Positions 14,578 to 21,369 of a stretch of DNA of 64,000 nucleotides are shown piece after piece (positions within the stretch are counted from its first letter, which is position 1; each line of letters begins with the position of its first letter). Below the pieces are notes generated by a model. The model ran no database searches. It saw nothing but the letters and a program-made list of their open reading frames with translations, and was not told where the DNA came from. The translations under genes were made by a program, and so were the position numbers. This DNA is from Fibrobacter sp. UWH6. Lineage in GTDB: Bacteria > Fibrobacterota > Fibrobacteria > Fibrobacterales > Fibrobacteraceae. The DNA is taken from the NCBI RefSeq assembly GCF_900142465.1, contig NZ_FRAX01000002.1:1-64000 (forward strand). The letters run 5' to 3'.

Positions 14578-14663
14578 CGTGTAAAACTTTTTATCAAAAT
14601 TTAACGTTTTACACCCGACATTCCATAAAAATAACCGAAAAGAAATATTTCAGCGTGTAAAAT
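14578..14663. promoter_or_regulatory. Three CGTGTAAAA boxes before the TIGR02147 gene
   Basis: CGTGTAAAAC (14578-14587) and its inverted copy CGTTTTACAC (14605-14614) form a perfect inverted repeat, and CGTGTAAAAT recurs at 14654-14663, 18 bp before the start codon. This looks like an operator region. Binding by the encoded regulator itself is an inference. Confidence 0.5.
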
Positions 14664-14681
14664 TTGCTTATTTTACGGTTC

Positions 14682-15542
14682 ATGAGTATTGCTCTTGAAC
14701 GTTTGTTTGACTACGACGACTTCCGCAAGTTCCTGCAAGATTACTTCGAGGAACAGAAAAAGATGCGGGCCGTTTTCTCCCATCGTTTTTTTGCGGCAAA
14801 GGCCGGCTTCAGTAGCAGCTCCTACTGCCTGAACGTGATTCGTGGCCGGTTCAACCTGACCCAAAAATCCATCGAGAAGATCGCCAAGGCCATGGAATTC
14901 GAGCCCCTGCAGAAGTCCTACTTCGAGGCGCTGGTGCAGTACAACCAGGCCCATCAGGTAGACGAACGCGAAAACGCCTGGGAACAGATCCTGCAAATCC
15001 GCAAGCAGCTGGAATTTTCCCACATCACCACCCGAGAGCAAGTCTATTTTTCAAAATGGTACTACCCCATCGTCAGGGAACTGGCCGTTTCTTCTAACTG
15101 GAACGGCGACTATATGACCTTGGCCCGCCTGGTGGAACCCCAGATTACCACGGAAGAGGCACGGGAAGCCATCAAGAACTTGCAGGAAATGGGGATAATC
15201 AGACAGGTTGACGCAGACAATGGAGAAGTCCGTTTCGAGGAAACCGCCCAGATGCTGGATGCCACCCGCATCCCACCCATGGCCCTGCGACAGATCCGCC
15301 GCGAATATATGCAGCACGCCATCGGCGCCGTGGAATCCAAGCCCAAGCAGGAACGGTTCGCCGCATTCACCACGCTGGCCATGAGCGAAAGTTCCTACGA
15401 CTACGCAGTCGAAGTTCTGGAAGAAGCCCGCAAGAAGATCATCACCCGCGCCGCCAACGACCCCAACGTGGAGCGAGTCTATGAAATGATGCTGGTAGCA
15501 TTCCCCATGAGCAAGAAGGTTTCAAAGGAGGACAAGGTCTAA
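14682..15542 (+). CDS. TIGR02147-family (DUF4423) transcriptional regulator, copy 1
   Basis: A 286-residue protein. Residues 5-25 have Leu-Phe-Asp-Tyr-Asp-Asp-Phe-Arg-Lys-Phe-Leu, the usual opening of the family. Residues 35-75 form a Cro/XRE-like helix-turn-helix (Ala-Lys-Ala-Gly-Phe-Ser-Ser-Ser, then Asn-Leu-Thr-Gln-Lys-Ser-Ile). The C-terminal part matches DUF4423, with a Trp-Tyr-Tyr-Pro-Ile-Val block near 123. The family was first defined as a Fibrobacter paralogous group. The stop TAA shares its last A with the ATG of the next gene, so the downstream lipoprotein is coupled. Start 14682 is preferred to 14664 because it gives the family N-terminus. Target genes are not known; local regulation is inferred. 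Confidence 0.8.
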   Translation: MSIALERLFDYDDFRKFLQDYFEEQKKMRAVFSHRFFAAKAGFSSSSYCLNVIRGRFNLTQKSIEKIAKAMEFEPLQKSYFEALVQYNQAHQVDERENAWEQILQIRKQLEFSHITTREQVYFSKWYYPIVRELAVSSNWNGDYMTLARLVEPQITTEEAREAIKNLQEMGIIRQVDADNGEVRFEETAQMLDATRIPPMALRQIRREYMQHAIGAVESKPKQERFAAFTTLAMSESSYDYAVEVLEEARKKIITRAANDPNVERVYEMMLVAFPMSKKVSKEDKV

Positions 15543-16966
15543 TGAACATGCCGAATTTGAAATTCTTGCTGATTGGCGCTGCCATCGCCTCCTTCGTATT
15601 TAGCGTCACCGTACTTACCGGATGCTCCGATTCTAACGATGTGGCCGGCGGCGTTACCGACATTGGAAACTCCGTAGCTACAGGCATTGTCCTTGACGTG
15701 GCGGGAACCCCCGTGGCCCGCGCCCGTGTTGTAGCCTACTATGACAGCTGGCAACAAGATGGCATCGAGGATTCCGTAGAAACTGTAACCGACGCAGAGG
15801 GCAAGTTCGAACTGAACCTGGATGGCAACAAGGCCGCAGTATTGTTCGCCTCTGCCGGAGACAGCAGCGGTTTTGCAAAGCTGGTTCAACCCAAGATTAG
15901 CGCAAGATCCACTGAACAGCAGACTGTCACCATCGCCCAGCACAAGATTTACTCCGGCCAGATTGCCGACCGTAACACCGGCATAGTCCGCATCGTAGGC
16001 AGCAACGCCACCACCAAGCTGGACGCAGACGGTTACTTTATCTTCTACGACATGCCCTCTGGCGATATCACCCTGACCTACTCCGACACCAGCGCCACCT
16101 CTGACAACGGTCAGTTGCAATCCCACCTGGAATTCAACACCTACGGCGAAAAGCAGATTTACGTATTGCCCAAGATGAACTTCTGGGAAGCAGACACAAG
16201 CTGGCTCACCGTAAGCAGGATGGAATACTATAGCGAAAAGGGGCACGACGGCATTATAATCGCCGCCCCGGAATCCGAAGATTGGACGCCCGCAAGTTCA
16301 GCAAGCGCCCCCGCATCTTCCGATAGCGCCATCAACTTACTCTTAACCATGGACGGCTCCGAATCCGTCTATGACAATGACACCACTCCCGCAACCAAGG
16401 TCGAATACGTCGAAGGCGTCTCGGGCAAGGCCATCCTGCTGAAGCCGGGCCAGTTCATTAGCCTGGATTCCCTGGACCCCACCGGCGGCAACTTCACCCT
16501 GTCGCTCTGGACCAAGTGGAACGGTACCAACGGAAAGCACCAGATCCTATTCAGCCAGCGCGCCTACTGGAGCGACAGTACCTCCAGATTCCAGTGGCAC
16601 TTCGAACATTGCACCGGCTGGTTCACTGCCATGAAGAGCACCCCCGGCGATCCCTATGCCATCTACTTCGGCGACTCCTCCATCGTTCCCGTTGGCAAGT
16701 GGTCCCACCTGGCTTTGATTTCCAGGAACAAGAAAGTCAGCATGTATGTGAACGGCGAAGTCATGCACTTCAAGGATGAAAAAGGAGACGACTACACCGA
16801 GTGGAAGTTTGTTCCCAACGACCTAAAGCGCAAGGTTCCCTTCCGTGTCGGCGGCGATGAAGTCAGCACCGAAACCTGGAACGGGGCAATTGACGAAGTC
16901 CTAATCGAGACCGTCGCCCACGACGCCAACTGGGTTAAGGAACAGTACAAGAAATACACCAAATAA
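15542..16966 (+). CDS. Surface lipoprotein with LamG-like lectin domain
   Basis: A 474-residue lipoprotein. The signal peptide ends in Leu-Thr-Gly-Cys at Cys27. Two small beta-sandwich domains follow, with Gly-Ile-Val-Leu-Asp-Val and Thr-Asp-Ala-Glu-Gly-Lys-Phe, like carboxypeptidase-regulatory or CnaB folds. A Ser/Ala linker lies around residues 245-262. A concanavalin-like LamG domain then covers about 265-470, with Phe-Thr-Leu-Ser-Leu-Trp-Thr-Lys-Trp and Gly-Lys-Trp-Ser-His-Leu-Ala. It probably sits on the cell surface and binds glycans or proteins. It is translationally coupled to the TIGR02147 regulator. The same plan recurs at 38165-39421. Confidence 0.75.
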   Translation: MNMPNLKFLLIGAAIASFVFSVTVLTGCSDSNDVAGGVTDIGNSVATGIVLDVAGTPVARARVVAYYDSWQQDGIEDSVETVTDAEGKFELNLDGNKAAVLFASAGDSSGFAKLVQPKISARSTEQQTVTIAQHKIYSGQIADRNTGIVRIVGSNATTKLDADGYFIFYDMPSGDITLTYSDTSATSDNGQLQSHLEFNTYGEKQIYVLPKMNFWEADTSWLTVSRMEYYSEKGHDGIIIAAPESEDWTPASSASAPASSDSAINLLLTMDGSESVYDNDTTPATKVEYVEGVSGKAILLKPGQFISLDSLDPTGGNFTLSLWTKWNGTNGKHQILFSQRAYWSDSTSRFQWHFEHCTGWFTAMKSTPGDPYAIYFGDSSIVPVGKWSHLALISRNKKVSMYVNGEVMHFKDEKGDDYTEWKFVPNDLKRKVPFRVGGDEVSTETWNGAIDEVLIETVAHDANWVKEQYKKYTK

Positions 16967-16987
16967 AAAAACTCCCCCGAAAAAATT

Positions 16988-17012
16988 AAGGCGAGCCACA
17001 AGCCCGCCTTTT
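16988..17012 (+). terminator. Terminator after the LamG lipoprotein gene
   Basis: AAGGCG (16988-16993) pairs with CGCCTT (17005-17010) with an inner GC/GC pair, followed by a short T run. Its T-tract merges into the first copy of the 148-bp repeat. Confidence 0.6.
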
Positions 17013-17307
17013 GCATCTAAAAAAAGAAATCCTCCCCTGCGATGGGGAGGAATCAGAAGCCACCCGCGAAGGGGTGGGGTCCAGGGCGGACAGCACTTGG
17101 CAACTTGTTGCCTTAGTGCGCATGGTCCCCGAATGGGGAGGAGGGTGCGTAACCCTCCTTTGCATCTAAAAAAGAAATCCTCCCCTGCGATAGGGAGGAA
17201 TCAGAAGCCACCCGCGAAGGGGTGGGGTCCAGGGCGGACAGCACTTGGCAACTTGTTGCCTTAGTGCGCATGGTCCCCGAATGGGGAGGAGGGTGCGTAA
17301 CCCTCCC
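17011..17307. repeat. Tandem duplication of a 148-bp four-hairpin unit
   Basis: Copies at 17011-17159 and 17160-17307 are nearly identical; they differ by one base in an A run, one base in the first hairpin and the junction bases. Each contains CCTCCCC/GGGGAGG, CCACCC/GGGTGG, a nested GCACT..GGCAA/TTGCC..AGTGC stem, and GGAGGGT/ACCCTCC. The unit sits between converging genes (LamG lipoprotein and ferredoxin). No open frame of note is present. It may be a repetitive extragenic element or a structured RNA. Confidence 0.85.
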
Positions 17308-17317
17308 ATGCATCTCA

Positions 17318-17521
17318 TTAAGCTTCTTCGAACTTAATCACGCCAGCGGGGCAGCCTGCAGCTGCGTCCTTGATAGCGTCTTCGTTAGCAGCGAGATCAG
17401 CGTCAGCCTTAACCTGCATCTTTTCGGGAACGGTGAAAACTGCATCGCAAGTAGCTTCGCAAGCGCCGCAGGAAACGCATTCATCACTGGATTCGTCCAG
17501 CCAAACCTTAGTAATTGCCAT
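17318..17521 (-). CDS. Small [4Fe-4S] ferredoxin
   Basis: A 67-residue ferredoxin. The cluster motif Cys-Val-Ser-Cys-Gly-Ala-Cys begins at Cys15, and the last ligand is probably Cys57 in Gly-Cys-Pro-Ala-Gly. Cys25 is an additional Cys, so either a second incomplete site or a disulphide with another residue is possible. A single cluster is more likely because the C-terminal half has only one Cys. The middle is acidic, as in electron carriers for pyruvate oxidoreductase or hydrogenase. An AGAGG ribosome binding site lies before the ATG. It is monocistronic. Confidence 0.88.
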   Translation of the reverse strand: MAITKVWLDESSDECVSCGACEATCDAVFTVPEKMQVKADADLAANEDAIKDAAAGCPAGVIKFEEA

Positions 17522-17702
17522 AGTTATACCTCTTTGGGGTTGTTTGTAATTAAGTTTGGTTTAAATATAACAAAAAAAACATTGAGGGATGACAATGTTT
17601 TTCTAAATTTCCCACAACAGAATGAAGCCTGTGGCTTGCTATATATTGCGGGAGGTGCCCGCGACAGCCATATGCTTAAACTAAGTGAGGACATCACAAA
17701 AA

Positions 17703-18494
17703 ATGAAAAAAGTGGTTGTTAAAATTGGTGGCAGCCTGGCTATTGACGAAGCCAAGTTGGCCGATTTTGTGGCAGCAGTTTCCAAGCTTCCGGCTATGGG
17801 CTGCCAGGTCGCCGTTGTGCACGGTGGTGGCAAGGACATTAACGAAAACATTTCCCTGCTGCGAGAACAGCCCACTTTTATCGATGGCCTCCGAGTAACT
17901 ACACCCGGCATTATGAAGATGGTCGAAATGACCCTCTCCGGTCATGTGAACAAGAAGCTGGTCCGCATGCTTCTGAACAACGGCGTGAATTCCATCGGTC
18001 TTTCCGGTGTGGATGGCAAGCTGTTCGAAGTAGTCAAGAAGCAGGGCAAGGTAGACCTGGGTCTTGTGGGCGAAGTCAAGAAGGTGAACCAGAAGATCGT
18101 GGAAGACCTCTGGGCAGCCGGCTGGGTTCCTGTAGTTAGCCCCATTTCTTACGGTCCCGACGAAACTGGCGTAGGCGTCAGCTGGAACGTGAATGCCGAC
18201 ACTGCCGCAAGCGAACTGGCTGTGGCACTTCAGGCTGATCAGTTCGTGCTGGTGAGCGATGTTCCGGGCGTTATGGACGGCGAAAAGAATGTTATTCCTG
18301 AACTTTCTGAAAGTGATGCCGAAAAGCTCATTGAAGAAGGCGTTATCAGCGGTGGTATGATTCCCAAGGTCCGCGAAAGCTTCAAGTCTATCCGACGAGG
18401 CCTCAAGAGCATTCATATCGTAGGCTGGAAGGACGCCGAATCCTTCATCAAGCAAATCAACGGCGAACACAACTACGGAACTATTCAGCGCTAG
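17703..18494 (+). CDS. argB: Acetylglutamate kinase
   Basis: A 263-residue amino acid kinase of arginine synthesis, phosphorylating N-acetylglutamate. Motifs are Val-Val-Lys-Ile-Gly-Gly-Ser at residue 4, Val-Val-His-Gly-Gly-Gly-Lys near 40, Asn-Val-Asn-Ala-Asp-Thr-Ala near 166 and Gly-Gly-Met-Ile-Pro-Lys near 220. The ATG at 17703 is preferred; a GTG at 17685 is also in frame. It lacks the long N-terminal helix associated with arginine-inhibited forms, so it may be of the non-inhibited type. The next gene, argD, is separated by a heptamer repeat block. Confidence 0.93.
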   Translation: MKKVVVKIGGSLAIDEAKLADFVAAVSKLPAMGCQVAVVHGGGKDINENISLLREQPTFIDGLRVTTPGIMKMVEMTLSGHVNKKLVRMLLNNGVNSIGLSGVDGKLFEVVKKQGKVDLGLVGEVKKVNQKIVEDLWAAGWVPVVSPISYGPDETGVGVSWNVNADTAASELAVALQADQFVLVSDVPGVMDGEKNVIPELSESDAEKLIEEGVISGGMIPKVRESFKSIRRGLKSIHIVGWKDAESFIKQINGEHNYGTIQR

Positions 18495-18495
18495 A

Positions 18496-18585
18496 AGTGA
18501 TTAGTAAACAGTGGTTAGTAATCAGTGAAAATAAGGCGGCTGCGCCGCGATTATAAAACTAACCACCAACCACTAACCACTACAA
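18496..18585. repeat. Two-armed heptamer element between argB and argD
   Basis: Five heptamers of the AGTGGTT/AGTAATC type (18496-18530) start one base after the argB stop. A GC core AAGGCGGCTGCGCCGCGATTA follows, with a GCGGC/GCCGC hairpin. Four heptamers of the complementary ACTAACC type (18558-18585) end just before the argD ribosome binding site. AGTGGTTAGT (18510-18519) pairs perfectly with 18572-18581. Confidence 0.85.
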
Positions 18586-18594
18586 GGATTTTAT

Positions 18595-19788
18595 ATGTCT
18601 TTTATTGAACAAGATAAGAACGTCATTGCTCCGCTTTATGGCAAGGCTGACATTGAAATTGTAAAGGGCGAAGGATCTTACCTCATCGACTCCAAGGGCG
18701 ACAAGTACCTGGACTTCGTTGCAGGTATCGCTGTAAATGCCCTGGGCCACCAGAACAAGGCCATCAAGGAAGCGGTTGCAAAGCAAATGGATTGCTTCAA
18801 CCACATCTCCAACCTTTATGTGAATATGCCTCAGGTTGAACTGGGCAAGAAGCTTTTGGAAATCACTGGTTTCGACAAGGCTTTCTTCTGCAACTCCGGT
18901 ACCGAAGCTAACGAAGGCGCAATCAAGTTTGCACGTAAGTACTTCGATCGCAAGGGTGAAGCCAACAGGCAGAAGATCATCACCTTCGTGAACAGTTTCC
19001 ACGGCAGAACTTTCGCAGCTCTTTCTGCAACCGGTCAGCCGGCGCTCCGTCAGGGCTTCGGCAACATGCCGGGCGACTTCGTGCATGTGGCTTGGAACGA
19101 TTGCGCAGCACTTAAGGCTGAAGTCAACAAGGACACCTGCGCCATCATGCTGGAATCCCTGGCTGCTGAAGGCGGCGTCATGACCTTGTCTGCAGAAATG
19201 GTGGAAACCATCAACAGCCTCCAGAAGGAATTCGGCGTGCTGGTGATTGTCGACGAAGTCCAGGCAGGCTGCGGCCGTCTCGGAACCTTCCTCGGCTTTG
19301 AAAAGTACGGCTTGAATCCGGACCTGGTCTCCCTGGCCAAGGGTATCGGTGGCGGCCTCCCCCTGGGTGGCGTGCTGCTCCGTCAGAAGATTGCCGATGA
19401 ACTGAAGGCCGGCGACCACGGTACCACTTTCGGTGGCAATCCCATCGCTTGCGCTGCAGGTCTCGCTGTAGTGAACCAGGTTGCAGAACCCGCTTTACTT
19501 CAGAATGTTGTGGATAGGGCTGTGCAGATCCGCACCGCTCTGGCTGACATCAAGGCCAAGTACAGTGCCATCAAGGAAATCCGTGGTGAAGGCCTTATCG
19601 TCGGCCTTGCTCTGGATGAATCCTTGCCGGTGGGTAACGTTGTGGCTGCCGCCCGCGCCGAAAAGCTCATGGTGCTCAGCGCCAAGGGCAACGTGCTGCG
19701 TATGCTTCCGCCGCTGAACATCAGCGCTGCTGAAGTGGACGAAGCCATGGCAAAGCTCGCAGCCGCATTCGCAAAGGTCGCTGACTAA
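18595..19788 (+). CDS. argD: Acetylornithine aminotransferase
   Basis: A 397-residue class III PLP aminotransferase. Phe-Val-Ala-Gly-Ile-Ala-Val-Asn-Ala-Leu-Gly-His opens the domain, Asn-Ser-Gly-Thr-Glu-Ala-Asn-Glu near residue 100 binds phosphate, Val-Asp-Glu-Val-Gln near 217 holds PLP, and Leu-Ala-Lys-Gly-Ile-Gly-Gly-Gly near 246 carries the Schiff-base Lys. It converts N-acetylglutamate semialdehyde to acetylornithine. Closely related ornithine or succinylornithine enzymes cannot be excluded, but the argB neighbour supports argD. An AAGGA site precedes the ATG. Confidence 0.92.
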   Translation: MSFIEQDKNVIAPLYGKADIEIVKGEGSYLIDSKGDKYLDFVAGIAVNALGHQNKAIKEAVAKQMDCFNHISNLYVNMPQVELGKKLLEITGFDKAFFCNSGTEANEGAIKFARKYFDRKGEANRQKIITFVNSFHGRTFAALSATGQPALRQGFGNMPGDFVHVAWNDCAALKAEVNKDTCAIMLESLAAEGGVMTLSAEMVETINSLQKEFGVLVIVDEVQAGCGRLGTFLGFEKYGLNPDLVSLAKGIGGGLPLGGVLLRQKIADELKAGDHGTTFGGNPIACAAGLAVVNQVAEPALLQNVVDRAVQIRTALADIKAKYSAIKEIRGEGLIVGLALDESLPVGNVVAAARAEKLMVLSAKGNVLRMLPPLNISAAEVDEAMAKLAAAFAKVAD

Positions 19789-19825
19789 TCCGCGCCTCGC
19801 GAATCAAATCGCCTCCCCTAAAAAA

Positions 19826-20043
19826 GGCGGTGGAAATTGACTAAATCAGGTCTTTTCCACCGCCTTTTTATTATGTTATATTAAATCACACCATAAAAAT
19901 CAACCGTTCGCCAACCATATTGGGTGATTTAAGGACAAAATCACGTTCCAAAACACCTCTGCACCCCCTATTCTCGCCGCCAACCACAAACAAAATAAAG
20001 AAAAGGCAGTGGAGACCTCGCTAAAATAGCCGTTTCCACCGCC
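19826..20043. repeat. Paired-hairpin element, copy 1 (218 bp)
   Basis: The outer hairpins lie at 19826-19864 and 20005-20043. Each has GGCRGTGGA arms pairing with TTTCCACCGCC, an inner 4-bp stem and a following T run. The spacer contains CCAACCATATTGGGTGATTTAA-like sequence. Copy 2 at 21118-21335 has the same length. The first hairpin also serves as the argD terminator. The gap 20044-20226 before the next gene has only a CTGA/TCAG stem and an AACCAGA/TCTGGTT inverted repeat. Confidence 0.88.
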
Positions 20044-20226
20044 TTTTTTGCACACAGTCCAAGCTTTTCGCGCAGCCGCGCCTTATTTTCTATATTTTCA
20101 TTCGCATTATTATACATTCCCTATCTGATTACTCAGATTTTTTATTATATCGTCCCCCTAAATTTTCGCTACAACCAGACTTTAGAATTCTGGTTTTCAT
20201 CAAAAGCGTCATAACAAAGGATTATC

Positions 20227-21090
20227 ATGGAAAATGTATTAATACATTTGTCCAAAGACAGTGTGCTGTCTTCACTTCAGAAAAGAGTTGAAGAACTTGA
20301 CTCCGCAATAAGACAACTCGGGATTTGTTTAAAAAATTCTCCAACAGAAAAACTCAAGGTTTCACCACACAATGGAACATATCAGTATTATCTCATATCC
20401 TCAGAAACCGGTAAAAAAGGAAAATTCATTTCAAAAAAAGAATGGAACATTGCAGAACGAATCGCCCAACGCGATTACGATACCAAACTACTAGAGCAAT
20501 TAATCAACCAACGAACGGCATTACAGACATGCATCGCTACATATCACCCAGAAATTGCTGAAACTTTTTGGTCTGAACAACATCCAGGACGTCAAAAGCT
20601 AACACAACCCAGAATCATTTCTGATGATGAATACGCCAATGAATGGCAACTTAAAGAATTCTGCGGTCGTCCTTTTGACAAGACGGATCATGAGCTAAAA
20701 ACTGCTAGAGGTGAACGGGTCCGATCCAAGTCAGAAGTCATCATCGCAAACGCCCTAGATCATTTCAATGTGCCATATCGATATGAATTCCCGCATAAGT
20801 TGAAAATCACCCAACAATCTATCAAAGGAAAGTACAATTCAAAACGCATCAATATCTTTCCGGACTTCACCTGCCTCAACAAAAAAACTCGAAAAGAAAT
20901 CATATGGGAACACTTCGGGTTAATTGATGACAGCTCCTATGCACAGACAATGGCCTTGAAGCTAGAGGAATATCAGCAGAATGGTTTCTTCCTTGGAGAT
21001 AATTTCATCATGACCACAGAAACTAGTGAACATCCCTTAAGTTATGAAACCGTTGAAAAGCTTATCCGGCGATATCTATGCGAATCGTGA
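20227..21090 (+). CDS. PD-(D/E)XK nuclease-like protein bracketed by direct repeats
   Basis: A 287-residue soluble protein. The N-terminal 110 residues are helical and charged. From about residue 165 it has Arg-Ser-Lys-Ser-Glu-Val-Ile-Ile-Ala-Asn-Ala-Leu, Pro-Tyr-Arg-Tyr-Glu-Phe-Pro, Phe-Pro-Asp-Phe-Thr and Ile-Trp-Glu-His-Phe-Gly. This spacing fits the restriction-endonuclease-like core (Glu, Asp, Glu-x-His/Lys). The gene is visibly more A+T-rich than its neighbours and its codon choice differs, suggesting transfer. It lies alone between two 218-bp direct repeats. An AAAGGA site lies seven bases before the ATG. Substrate is unknown; no methylase or partner is adjacent. Confidence 0.6.
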   Translation: MENVLIHLSKDSVLSSLQKRVEELDSAIRQLGICLKNSPTEKLKVSPHNGTYQYYLISSETGKKGKFISKKEWNIAERIAQRDYDTKLLEQLINQRTALQTCIATYHPEIAETFWSEQHPGRQKLTQPRIISDDEYANEWQLKEFCGRPFDKTDHELKTARGERVRSKSEVIIANALDHFNVPYRYEFPHKLKITQQSIKGKYNSKRINIFPDFTCLNKKTRKEIIWEHFGLIDDSSYAQTMALKLEEYQQNGFFLGDNFIMTTETSEHPLSYETVEKLIRRYLCES

Positions 21091-21117
21091 GATTGTAAGA
21101 CGTTTTACCGCAAAAAA

Positions 21118-21335
21118 GGCGGTGGAAATTGACCAAATCAGGTCTTTTCCACCGCCTTTTTGTTACGTTATATTAAACTGTGTCACGAAAACCAACCGAT
21201 CGCCAACCATATTGGGTGATTTAAGGGCAAAATCACGTTCCAAAACACCTCTGCACCCCCTATTCTCGCCGCCAACCACAAACAAAATAAAGGAAAGGCA
21301 GTGGAAACCTCGCTAAAATAGCCGTTTCCACCGCC
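21118..21335. repeat. Paired-hairpin element, copy 2 (218 bp)
   Basis: Direct repeat of 19826-20043 with the same hairpins (21118-21156 and 21297-21335) and only scattered differences. In the first hairpin the inner stem is GACC/GGTC here and GACT/GGTC in copy 1. In the second, GTGGAAAC here is GTGGAGAC in copy 1. Both changes keep pairing if the element is RNA (G-U wobble). Confidence 0.88.
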
Positions 21336-21369
21336 TTTTTCCCACTCAAATTCCAACTTTTCGTGGAAT

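Noticed and set aside
20227-21090. A restriction-modification system
   Set aside because: The protein has a nuclease-like core, but no methylase or specificity gene lies nearby.
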